DNA of 39,058 bases, taken from contig JAVZCK010000019.1 in NCBI GenBank assembly GCA_038874435.1, positions 1 through 39,058 on the forward strand, written 5' to 3'. Positions 1 through 9,500 of the stretch are shown piece after piece; position 1 is the stretch's first letter, and each line of letters begins with the position of its first letter. Made by a program: the position numbers and the translations under genes. The stretch comes from Thermoplasmata archaeon (GTDB lineage: Archaea; Thermoplasmatota; Thermoplasmata; Lutacidiplasmatales; SKW197). Below the pieces are notes generated by a model, which did no database searches, was not told the origin of the DNA, and worked only from the letters and a program-made list of their open reading frames with translations.

Positions 1-2
1 AT

Positions 3-1160
3 GGAAGTTTTGTGTGGATGAATGTATATACCAGCGATGTGAGGAACGGAGATGAACCGCCATGGGCACCATTGGCAAGGGCCCTGGCACCGATTCAGGT
101 TTACGAGGACATAAACCAGGAGTTTCCAACAAGCATTTTCTTTGATGGTGACAGAGACATGAGTAACAATGGGTTGCCAGCAACCTGGCCTGGTGGTGGC
201 ACAAATAGAAGATGGCACAGTGATGATGCAATTAATAACGCACTGGCAAAGTCGAACATGAGTGGAATGAAATATTATGCGAAATCGCTTGAAGAGAAAA
301 AGTCCATTACTACAGTATACCTCCAGGGCTTCCAGAAAGACAATCTCCTCGGTATCCAATACTGGTTCTACTATCCGTTCCACGATGACCCAGGCTTAGA
401 CCCGCATCCGCACGACTGGTGGTATTTCTGGGTTGTGTACGATGTCTCAGCAAAGAAACCAGTTAAGGTAATCTATGATTTCCATCACAATCTGAGAGCA
501 TGTGATTTTACAGACAGTGGGAGGGTAAAAAGAGAGGGCTTGCATGTCTACACATACCATGATGCAGGAGGTCATAGAACCTTGTGGGATGCTGGCGAGC
601 AACCTAGTTATTGGGATTTAGTCTGTCTCTCAAGGGGCTGGTCCTTAGCTGATGTTTATGAGGGAAGAGGATATCCGATATATACAACAAGAGATGTATT
701 GGCAGGTGATAAATTGTTTGGAACAATGATAGAGTATCTAAAACATCAAGGGACGATTGCAACTTGGAGAAATGAGAATAGTGACTGGAACGAAGGAGTT
801 ACACTGAGAGTTGAGGGCTTCAGCCATTGGGTCTGGGTGTGGAAAGTGGAAAACACACTCCAATCAGACCCAGAAAACATCAGAGCATTAGGATATGTTC
901 AGAAAGTTGTGAGAGTTTGTTTCACTGGTGATAACATGTATAGAGACGCGTATGGAGATTTATGGCCCTTGGGATTGTATGATGGACAGGGCAATCAGAA
1001 AATTAACTTCTACTTACCTTGGACGGTTAATTATATCTACTCTCATGGAACGATGATCTCCTCCACGATAATGGTCTGGTTCTGGCAGCAATATACAACT
1101 TATAACTTTTTCACGATGCATCCTGACATTTATACAAGGTATTACGATGGAAGTCCATAA
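3..1160 (+). CDS. Vps62/DUF946-like Trp-rich protein, 5' end cut by window edge (unit 1 large gene)
   Basis: The frame is open to the left edge, so the start probably lies outside; a GTG at 12 and an ATG at 18 are the only starts visible near the edge. Counting from the GTG, residues 26-43 (APIQVYEDINQEFP, then an acidic FFDGD) resemble the 'AP.l...dEkyfP' opening of Vps62/DUF946-like proteins. Residues 114-144 (IQYWFYYPF, then HPHDWW and VVYD) resemble the 'YWFfYP...HxxDWE' core of Vps62 and NPP1-like folds. The rest is rich in Trp and Tyr and ends in TRYYDGSP. No signal peptide is visible in the part seen. A membrane-anchored small gene follows at once, and the same pair recurs at 1752-3088. 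Family assignment is by eye only; molecular function is unknown. Confidence 0.6.
   Translation, partial: GSFVWMNVYTSDVRNGDEPPWAPLARALAPIQVYEDINQEFPTSIFFDGDRDMSNNGLPATWPGGGTNRRWHSDDAINNALAKSNMSGMKYYAKSLEEKKSITTVYLQGFQKDNLLGIQYWFYYPFHDDPGLDPHPHDWWYFWVVYDVSAKKPVKVIYDFHHNLRACDFTDSGRVKREGLHVYTYHDAGGHRTLWDAGEQPSYWDLVCLSRGWSLADVYEGRGYPIYTTRDVLAGDKLFGTMIEYLKHQGTIATWRNENSDWNEGVTLRVEGFSHWVWVWKVENTLQSDPENIRALGYVQKVVRVCFTGDNMYRDAYGDLWPLGLYDGQGNQKINFYLPWTVNYIYSHGTMISSTIMVWFWQQYTTYNFFTMHPDIYTRYYDGSP
100..208 (+). repeat. 109-bp perfect direct repeat, copy 1
   Basis: Identical to 3179-3287, with an offset of 3079 bp and no mismatch seen. It lies inside the N-terminal domain of the first Vps62-like gene. 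Both edges are sharp: the preceding base differs and the base after 208 is A here and G in the other copy. Confidence 0.9.
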
Positions 1161-1176
1161 GGGGAGGAGTATTTTT

Positions 1177-1740
1177 ATGCGAAAGGTAACCAAATCCATC
1201 TTTATCCTGATTAGTATTTTTCTACTTATATCATTTACCGTATTAGCGTTAATTTTGGTAACTTTAAGTACTAAGCCTTCTTCCTTGTGGGGTCTCAACA
1301 ATGCTGAAGGGGTGGTGTCTCTCACAATTTTTCTGAAACACGATACTGAAAATTACAACATAATAATTGGCGCAAATAATCTCACGAATGCGGGTTATAA
1401 ACCAATTATTTCTGGAAAAAACGATTGCTCAGATTGGAGTATCAGCACAATTTGGAAAATACCAGATGATAATTATGGACGACTATATACCTATAATATC
1501 TCAGTCACTTTGTATGGATTCAATTCCACCAACATACCCTCACGATCATTTATCAAAGCGGATTTTATTCCAGCTAGTATGGACACGGATCCTACTAAAA
1601 AGACAAAGGATAAAAATTTCTCAAAAACAGCTTGCTTTGAAATTGCATCTCTCCTAGGCGTAGAGTTAGATTGGGAACGACACACCTATATAATCGGATG
1701 GAGTAGTATGACATCCGAAGGTATCTATGAAGAAGAATAA
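1177..1740 (+). CDS. Small membrane-anchored partner protein (unit 1 small gene)
   Basis: This is a 187-residue protein of unrecognised family. The ATG at 1177 is preferred over an in-frame ATG at 1147, because GGGGAGG at 1161-1167 lies 9 nt upstream of it and the longer form would overlap the previous gene. Residues 1-6 are basic (MRKVTK) and residues 7-29 form one hydrophobic helix, so the likely topology is a signal anchor with the rest outside the cell. The exterior part holds several N-x-S/T sites. Its C-terminus (LDWERHTYIIGW) lines up with the end of the small gene at 2573 (CNLTVSWSDATWSVWY), so the two are probably diverged paralogues. Its constant position after a large Trp-rich gene suggests the two products act together; this is inference. 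Confidence 0.65.
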   Translation: MRKVTKSIFILISIFLLISFTVLALILVTLSTKPSSLWGLNNAEGVVSLTIFLKHDTENYNIIIGANNLTNAGYKPIISGKNDCSDWSISTIWKIPDDNYGRLYTYNISVTLYGFNSTNIPSRSFIKADFIPASMDTDPTKKTKDKNFSKTACFEIASLLGVELDWERHTYIIGWSSMTSEGIYEEE

Positions 1741-1751
1741 GGTGAATAAAA

Positions 1752-2561
1752 ATGTCAACAAAAAATAATGCAAACAACTACGAGAAGAAACCATCAGTTG
1801 TATCCGACCATCACAATCTGAGAGCATGTGATTTTACGGATACCAGAGTGCATAGAGAGGGAATCCATGTGTTCACATACCACGATGCAGAAGGTCATAG
1901 AGTGATGTATGGAAGAGGGTTAGATGTGCCAGACTTTACTTCTCTGTGGATCGGTTACCAGATATCTCAAGGAGGTAGACCTCTATACAATACATTTGAA
2001 CATGGCGGTCTTTACAGTTCCGATGGAGATTTTACAATAGGTCTGATGGTGGACTTGCTTTCAGCAAATGGAGAACTAGCTCCCTGGCGAGGCGTTTGGT
2101 TCTACTTTTATGACCCATGGTCAGGTGAGGGTAGATGGGAACTTCTCGCAGATTGGAATGCAGGAGTAACATTAAAAGTAGAAGACTTCCAGCACTGGGT
2201 TTGGGTGTATGGGGTGGAACCGAACAAAGGAGAAGATTCTTATGGTCAAGAAGTTGATTTAGTGAAATTCACAGAAACAGGTATGCCATTCTTTGATATG
2301 CCATATAACTCAGGAAAACCGAGGGATGGAAAAGAGTACTGGCCCCAGATGTACTATTTTAGTAATTACAGATTTTCTACACACCTCCCGTGGACCTCTG
2401 GGATTAGCTACCATGAGAGTACGCCAATATCTTCGACTGAAATGATATGGTGGTACAGACAATATGATCCAACTTCAGTTGAAAAAGCCGCAGGACATTA
2501 TACAGCGGGAACTCTTGGAAGCCCTACAATTTTTACTAGATATTATGATGGCTCACCGTAA
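1752..2561 (+). CDS. N-terminally truncated paralogue of the Vps62-like protein (unit 2 large gene)
   Basis: This 269-residue protein is homologous to the second part of the gene at 3-1160: HHNLRACDFTD, then H-x-F/Y-TYHDA-x-GHR, W-N-x-GVTL-x-VE, HWVWV and the identical end TRYYDGSP. It lacks everything before the HHNLRACDF motif, including the AP...P opening and the YWFYYPF/HDWW core. The remaining start (ATG 1752) has a ribosome site AAGGTGA at 1739-1745. The first 19 residues are Asn/Lys-rich, unlike a signal peptide. DNA at 1808-1837 is identical to 482-511. It may be a functional stand-alone C-terminal module or a decaying copy; the intact frame favours some retained function. Confidence 0.6.
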   Translation: MSTKNNANNYEKKPSVVSDHHNLRACDFTDTRVHREGIHVFTYHDAEGHRVMYGRGLDVPDFTSLWIGYQISQGGRPLYNTFEHGGLYSSDGDFTIGLMVDLLSANGELAPWRGVWFYFYDPWSGEGRWELLADWNAGVTLKVEDFQHWVWVYGVEPNKGEDSYGQEVDLVKFTETGMPFFDMPYNSGKPRDGKEYWPQMYYFSNYRFSTHLPWTSGISYHESTPISSTEMIWWYRQYDPTSVEKAAGHYTAGTLGSPTIFTRYYDGSP

Positions 2562-2572
2562 GGAGGTGGAAG

Positions 2573-3088
2573 ATGCTTTTGAGGAGATGGAGTATTCTTG
2601 TTATCATTTTTGTTGTGATATTTTGTTGTGTTTCTTTCTCATTTTTTATTTTTATAATTCCGTGGTCCAAAAATTTCCCATTTGATACGACCCATTATGT
2701 GAATGGGTTAGCCACAAGGCTCACTTTGAAGCCATCAGAAGTCGAAAGTTTAGATTTTAATAGGGTAAAAACTCAACTAGAGAAAATAGATTTTGGTATT
2801 GAAAATCACAGCAATCCTAATCCTAGTGGGAAATACTACAGGGAGTATATGATATACAGTCCACTCAACCGAACACCCATTATTCTATTATCTGTGTATG
2901 TTATCTTGGATATTTCTAACTCTACTCCTGATGCCTACATGGATGTGGACTACTGGGGAGTCTATCCCGAGAGTGAAATTGAGGCTAGGAAATCATATGT
3001 AGTCTCAGAAGTAAATCAAATATCACAAATATGCAACCTTACAGTAAGTTGGTCGGATGCCACATGGTCAGTATGGTATCAAGACTGA
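2573..3088 (+). CDS. Small membrane-anchored partner protein (unit 2 small gene)
   Basis: This is a 171-residue protein of unrecognised family. The start ATG 2573 is set by a strong AGGAGGT at 2561-2567, which overlaps the stop codon of the preceding gene and so suggests translational coupling. An Arg pair at residues 4-5 is followed by a hydrophobic stretch at about 8-29 (ILVIIFVVIFCCVSFSFFIF), again a single N-terminal anchor. The extracellular part is about 140 residues and ends in CNLTVSWSDATWSVWYQD, similar to the small gene of unit 1. Both small genes sit directly behind a large gene ending in TRYYDGSP, so the two-gene unit was duplicated as a block. Confidence 0.6.
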   Translation: MLLRRWSILVIIFVVIFCCVSFSFFIFIIPWSKNFPFDTTHYVNGLATRLTLKPSEVESLDFNRVKTQLEKIDFGIENHSNPNPSGKYYREYMIYSPLNRTPIILLSVYVILDISNSTPDAYMDVDYWGVYPESEIEARKSYVVSEVNQISQICNLTVSWSDATWSVWYQD

Positions 3089-3145
3089 GAGACTTTGAAT
3101 TAGTCTCATTGAGAATAGATTCCACCCCCGAGCATAATGTGAAGA

Positions 3146-3345
3146 TATGGTTAGATCATGCATTGGCCCAACTCTCGCTTTACGAGGACATAAACCAGGA
3201 GTTTCCAACAAGCATTTTCTTTGATGGTGACAGAGACATGAGTAACAATGGGTTGCCAGCAACCTGGCCTGGTGGTGGCACAAATAGGTGCCCTAAAATT
3301 CTTCCAATGAATTTTGATAATATTGATTTCCCTCAACCGAAATAA
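3146..3345 (+). pseudogene. 5' remnant of a third Vps62-like gene
   Basis: Positions 3179-3287 are identical, base for base, to 100-208 in the first gene, and the frame reads the same 36 residues (YEDINQEFP through WPGGGTN). The match ends abruptly at 3288. The frame then runs through unrelated sequence to a stop at 3343-3345, far short of the roughly 400 residues expected. An open frame extends left into the end of the small gene at 2573-3088, but it has no ribosome site of its own. I read this as a broken copy left by recombination rather than an expressed protein. Confidence 0.6.
3179..3287 (+). repeat. 109-bp perfect direct repeat, copy 2
   Basis: Second copy of 100-208, inside the gene remnant at 3146-3345. 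Perfect identity contrasts with the strong divergence of the two large genes elsewhere in the array, so this copy arose or was homogenised recently. Confidence 0.9.
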
Positions 3346-3410
3346 TTAGCGGGCAACGCACCTCACATTTGAATGGGCTCTCCATATGGTCTAACAGTTT
3401 TTCATTCGCT

Positions 3411-3431
3411 CATTTTTATTTTTCCTCTTTT
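3411..3431 (+). terminator. Possible T-rich archaeal terminator
   Basis: Two runs of five T and further T-rich sequence on the + strand, without a strong hairpin. This is the usual form of an archaeal intrinsic terminator, placed after the paired-gene array and before the next promoter. Confidence 0.35.
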
Positions 3432-3462
3432 ATGGTACTCTCAATGGTATTTTCCAATGAAA

Positions 3463-3472
3463 GTATATATAG
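3463..3472 (+). promoter_or_regulatory. TATA box of the giant surface-protein operon
   Basis: TATATATA at 3464-3471 with an upstream purine run (AATGAAAG) resembling a BRE. Transcription would start near 3493, leaving a leader of about 10 nt before the ATG at 3503. Confidence 0.65.
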
Positions 3473-3502
3473 GGAGAAACTCATACTCCCTGTGGTGAGA
3501 GC

Positions 3503-6500
3503 ATGAAAGAAGGGTGTAATTCTCACGAGAAAGGCAGGAGAAATTCCTTCCGCATGGGCAAAAAAGGGGTCTCAGAGGTTTTAGCTCAGCTTATGATTCT
3601 CACTATCACCGTAGTTTTGTTTTCTACGATTTTTTTGTGGGTGCATGCTCTACCCCCTGCTCAGGGCTATCCAAAAACTGAACTTCGAGGTGGAATGGAA
3701 ATTAAAGGCGTCTCTCCATACACCTACTACATCAATCTCACGCACATAAACGGTGAACCGCTAGAATACAATTCAACGGTTATCTATGTTTCAGTTGTAG
3801 CCGATGGTTCTAGCTATGTGCTGAATATAAGAAACGGCACTACCAAGTATTTGCTCCAGCCCGGTGATGTATGGTCTTGGACCCTCTCTAAAACCTTCAT
3901 CTCAAATGTGAGCGTTAAAATTGTGAATCCGATTAAAAACTATGTTGTTTGGCAGGCACTCCTTACTGGCTACATTCCAGATGAAGCTCCCTCCATAGTG
4001 GAGCGTGGCACCACACCAGACCCTGTGGTCATTGAACATGAATTCAAGGTCTGGGCAATAGTGAGAGATGCTGACCTGAACTACAATTCCGTCTATGTAA
4101 ATCTCTCTTCAATAGACCCTGTAAGGTTTCCCCAACCAATCAAAATGAACAATACTGTGGGCTGGAGATTTGAAACCGCAAACCTTTCTCTTAACGAAAA
4201 CATGGAACCAGGCAAATTCACAGTGATGCTATGGGCTGTGGACATGAAGGGACACAACACCACTGCGCTGCTCACAATAAACATTGTTTCGGGGGAGGGA
4301 ATGCCAAAGCTTGTTGTGGAGATGATTGAACTCTCAAATGGCTCGCCCACGCGAGGTGAAAAGGTCACAATTAATGCGATAATCAAAAACATGGGGAAGA
4401 GGGCAGCTGAATCCTCTGTCATTACATTCATTGATTACAGCGACCTTCATCCCTCTGGTATTGAAATTGGGAACCTGACGAATTTTTCAGTTTCTGGCTA
4501 CGGACAAAACATGGCGTTTATTGACTGGGTTGCCTCCCCCGGGGGTCTTCATAAAATTGAAGTGACAATAACCTATGTAATGCCTGGTAATCTGACAGGA
4601 ACGCCTGGAAATATTACTGTGGTTGTAAACCCGAAGGTCCTTCTTGTGGATGATGATGCCGCAATCGCAGGAAGTTCTGACGATTGTGTTTCAAATATTT
4701 CTGCAGCGCTCACCGCTTCAAATATAAAATTCGATGTAGTTCTGGTGGCTGCTGGTGCGGATGGACCTAAATACGACAGTGGCGATAAGCAACTGAAAGA
4801 TTACGATGTAGTAATCTGGGTTGGTGGTAGGGCAAACTACACACTTACAACCAACGACCAGAACAACTTATCAAGATTCATGAACAATGGCGGGAGGGCA
4901 TGGCTTGTTGGCCAGAACATTTTGGAAGGCGCAAATTCCCTCTACACAATGCTTGGGATAAGCAGTGTAAGTACCATTCCACTACCTGCATCTCTCCGTG
5001 GTGCAGACCCTGGCACTGGCTGGATTAACACTTCTTCGCTCACACCTGCACTGGTATCTGCGTCTCCATTCAACATTGCTAGAAAACTCACCCTAGGAAG
5101 TGCAAAGACCCTATTTACAGATTATGGAGTGACGAACATTGTTAGCTCACAGTATAAGGCTGGTGCATACAGGGTTGTGGCAATGCCCCATGAGTTTGGA
5201 AGGATAAGAGACACGGGAGACCAGGCAGTTATTGCCTACAAAATTGTGAACTGGCTTGGTGGAATAAACAACAGAACAGGAGAAGACCTTGCGGTCTCAG
5301 GACAGGTGATTTCACCACTGAATCCAAGATACAATCAACCTGTGAACATTACTGTGACTGTAAGAAACAACGGTGAAACAAGACAGACCACTGAAGTTGG
5401 CTTGATAATCAACGGAAAATTTGAGTCAACGCTGGTGCAAATGGTGACCCTTGACCCGAACGGGGACTCAAAGACACTGCCTCCGTTTTCATGGACTCCT
5501 CCAGGTGTAGGAAATTATGTGATTAAAGCAATGATTGACCCCAAAAACCAGATTGAGGAAACGAATGAGGAGAACAATGTCTATGTTAGCGAGATGGGTG
5601 TCTTTGAGATTGAGGTCATTTACACAGTGCTGGTTGTAGATGACGATTCTTCCAACACAAGTGGCTACCTGGATGTGGGAGCAAATGTGGTCAGATCGCT
5701 CACCCAGATTGGCTACACTGTTGGTTATGATTTGGACATTGATTGGGTTCCAATCGGGCAGAGCAGAAACCAGACAAAATACCCGCTCAGAAACTACAAC
5801 ACGGTGATATGGGTCACCGGGACGACTACAGGTACTGCACCTGCAAACACGCTAACTGCTGTTGACATCACTGACATAAAGAATTATCTAACAAGTGCAC
5901 CCACCCAGGTTTCATTTCTCCTGATCGGGAGAAGTGTGCTCTCAGACACAAATGTGCCTGCTGATTTTAAGAGGGATTATCTCGGTGCAGATATAACTGC
6001 GGGCAGCTCAATTCAGATGTCGGTTGTCTATGGAGTGCGAGAGAGCCCTATCACAAACGGAATTGCATTCCAAATGGATAATGCAAGTTTCTCTGGCAAC
6101 TACCTAGCAAGAAGCTACAGAAACACCGCAAATGCAATCCCACTCTTCTGGGCTGATGCGTCTAACTACTGGTATAGAACGAGTGACCTTGTTGTCGGGA
6201 GTGCGTTGAGGGATGTAAGTGGGTGGCATTCTGCTTATCTCGCCTTCGACCTCGCCTACACTACAAACATTAGTGCAGCCGCAGATTTCCTCTATGGAGT
6301 TATCCACTGGTTTGGAAAATTAGAGAATAAACCTGAACTGAGGGTAACACCACCAGATATGTTCGCAGGCACGAACACAAGGCAATACATAATTTTGCCG
6401 GAGCTTAATCCACAGCTTGGTGAATCTTATGTGCTTAAAGCCAACATCACGAACTGGGGAGGCCAGGATGCGGATGTGATTGTGAGATTCCTTGATGGCG

Positions 6501-9500
6501 ATACGGTTATTGGCTCTCAGAATGTGCATGTACCTGCAAGCTACAGGGATGCTTTTGGGCAAACCCAGAATGGCAAAGTGACTGCTGAGGTTATCTGGAC
6601 TCCTCTGTTTGCAGGATTTGAGCCAATCAGGGTAAATGTGGACCCTGAGAACTTGCTTGCAGGCATTGAAGCTCTGCGTCCCAACAACCTGGCAGAGCAA
6701 AGGATAGAGGTTTATTACTTCTATGATGATTTAGAAGAACCATCAAGAGTGTTAAGAAACTGGAAGCATGAGTCAACAATTGTGCGAATCAATGGAGAGG
6801 CACCACTGGAATACCTAGACCCTGGAAGCGATGTAAATGTCAACATTGCTAGATACTGGGATGGCTGGGACAAGTCCACAACAAAATTGCATGGATTCTC
6901 TCTCACCAACACCACTTATCACTCCTATCCCAATTGCTATGGAATGAAGGAACCCGCCGGTGAGGTGCCATTCATCTACGAATTCTACCTTCCAATAGAT
7001 GCATGGGACAACACAGGTTTTGGTCAAGGTTTCTATTTCGTTGGTGTGAATAAAACCTCAAATTACACACTCTGGAGATTTGATAGAGCAACACCTAAAT
7101 GGGATAGAATTGATACAAACACGATAAATGCAGGGCAGATAAGATTGTATGAAACCCAGACGCCAGAGACAGTATATAGAGTCGTGTCTAACGGCCCGAT
7201 GTTAATAGTGGTCACATCAAGTGAGGGCTCAAATGTGAACTGTGCAAACTGGGTAGATGGACTGGGAAGAGGCAGGAATTTCGTTGTTATGGGCGACATC
7301 AGAAACAGGCTTGGTGGCGAGACGCATGTGGTCGCAATAAATCCATATGGTGGCACTACTACAGTTACCGTAGAATGGGTTAACTATGCGAATGGTGCAG
7401 TAATTGAGACTGATACCCTTACCTTGGCGGGTGCAGGTTCTTGGCAGGAAGCTAGACTGAATGCCAACCACTATACCGCTTACGCTAGAGTTACTGCAAC
7501 AAATGACATTATTCTTTATCGTCTTTCAAACGACAATGATGAGATTGACAATGCGATGGGAGTGGGTGGGACAAGTTTGGATACGACCCTCTATTGTGTG
7601 ACCTATAGGTCTGTAAGTTCCTGGCCGTGGAGATTCTATATTGCAAATCCTGGTAGCACAGCTGCAACAGTCACGGTGCAGGAAATTGCAGGTGGTAGTT
7701 GGAGTGACACATGTACAGTAAATCCAACATCATTTTATATATTGAGTCGAAATTCTCCACCCAGCGATGGGAATCTCCATGTATTTCGGATAACCTCTAC
7801 TCAACCAGTAAGGGTAATCTTCGGACAGGACCAGTTTGGTGGCACATCCTTTAATACCGACTTCTTTGGTGCCTATCAGACCAACTTTGGCGTGGATTCT
7901 GTGGTCCAATATGTTCCCTCTAACGAAATCCCAGGGCAATATACCATAAGCTCGCCCACAGTTTATGCTACAAGCGGGAGCTCTGTCTCTATCCAATACT
8001 GTTATCAACACTTTTCTTTTGGAAAGGGAGATAGTGTGACCATAAACCCAAGTTTGCCAATCCTTGGTGTAACTAGTAACGCAAACATTCCTTCAAACAG
8101 CATCGACTATGTTGCTACATTCAATTTCACGCTTTCCTACACCACCATTGGAACAATAAGCAATATTCAATACAGAATAGATGGAGGAGCATGGCAGACT
8201 GTGGGCGGCGGTGCAATCTCACTGCCATGGGGTGCACACACCGTTTCATTCCAGGCATCAGTTAGCATAAACGGATACTTTGGAATCAATGGCATTTCAT
8301 TTAGTGAAGGTGGCTCAATTGTCTGGCAACTGAACAATGTGGCTGATAACCCGGCAACGGCAATCAATGAAAGAACTACACACTTTGGAGATAACAACTA
8401 TGCCTGGCAATACACTGCCAACAACAGGTTCCTTTACATTTTTGGTGGTGGTGGCAATTGCTGGATCCATACAATTCTCCCGTTTGAGGGTGCGACATTG
8501 GCAGGTGGTGGTGGCGGCGCTGGTATTTCTCCGATGGCATACAATCCAGTAAAACCAAATGCAGTCGTTATTTCCCAACCAAAGGATACAGAAGGATGTA
8601 ACTACACACAGACACCTGCGTTCACACTCTCATCAGAGATGGAAAGTGTGCACATTTCATTCTATCACAAGTTCTCTCTCGTGCCCTTCTTCAATGGGGG
8701 CGTGATAATGGTGGGAACAAGTGATAGTAACTGGAAATATGAATATATTGAGCCCACAAAACCGTATCCTACAAATACCTTGCTTTTCATGTTCCAGGAT
8801 GCCTATGGTCACTGGATGAACTGGGTTTATTCTGGTAACAGTGGAGGTAACACAGGTGACTGGGAGTTCGGAGAGGTCAACCTCACAAAGTACATACCCG
8901 CAAGTGGCACAAGACAGATAAAAGTGGCATTCCAGTATCTGTTCGGTGGTGCTGGTCTCAACGGCTATTGGTACATCGACGATGTTACTGTAAAAATAAC
9001 GAGGAAAAACAGTGCAAACGCAGCAGGTGTAGCAGACCAGTGGCAGTATATACAGGATGCAAACCGAGCCCACAGGGGTTCTGGTGTCTGGTGGAATGGA
9101 AACCCATCAACGGGTTATCTCTCTGGTGGCATTGATAACGCACTTATCACAAGACCCATTGATCTCACAAACGCAAAAAATGCAACGCTTGCTGCCTACT
9201 TCAGATTCAATGTAAACTGGGGTGTGGGTGGTGCTGGCAGACCTCCTGACGGCTTTAGAGTTGAAGTCAGTGCAGATAATGGCGTTACCTGGCAGCCCAT
9301 CTGCCTTGGTGTGCGAAGCGGCTGGAATGTTTCTGGTTGGGAGAATAGCCCAGATTTAGACCCAATAAGGCCGGGAATCCAAACCTACACTGGTGTCACA
9401 GAAACAGGGGATAAAGCATACTGGGTACCTGCAAGCTCGCTATACAGATTGAATGTTGACCTATCTGGCTGGAGAGGGTCTGTGGTCTTGCTCAGATTCC

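Larger units (their letters stand above)
3346..3502 (+). other. Intergenic region between the paired-gene array and the giant-protein operon
   Basis: No gene is visible here. The left part is non-repetitive, the middle is T-rich (3398-3431), and the right part holds the promoter of the next operon. Together with the remnant before it, this makes 3089-3502 a stretch of about 410 bp without an intact gene. Confidence 0.6.

Noticed and set aside
3031-3345. A separate 104-codon gene overlapping the end of the small gene at 2573-3088
   Set aside because: It has no ribosome site and its only recognisable part is the 109-bp fragment copied from the first gene; treated as a remnant.
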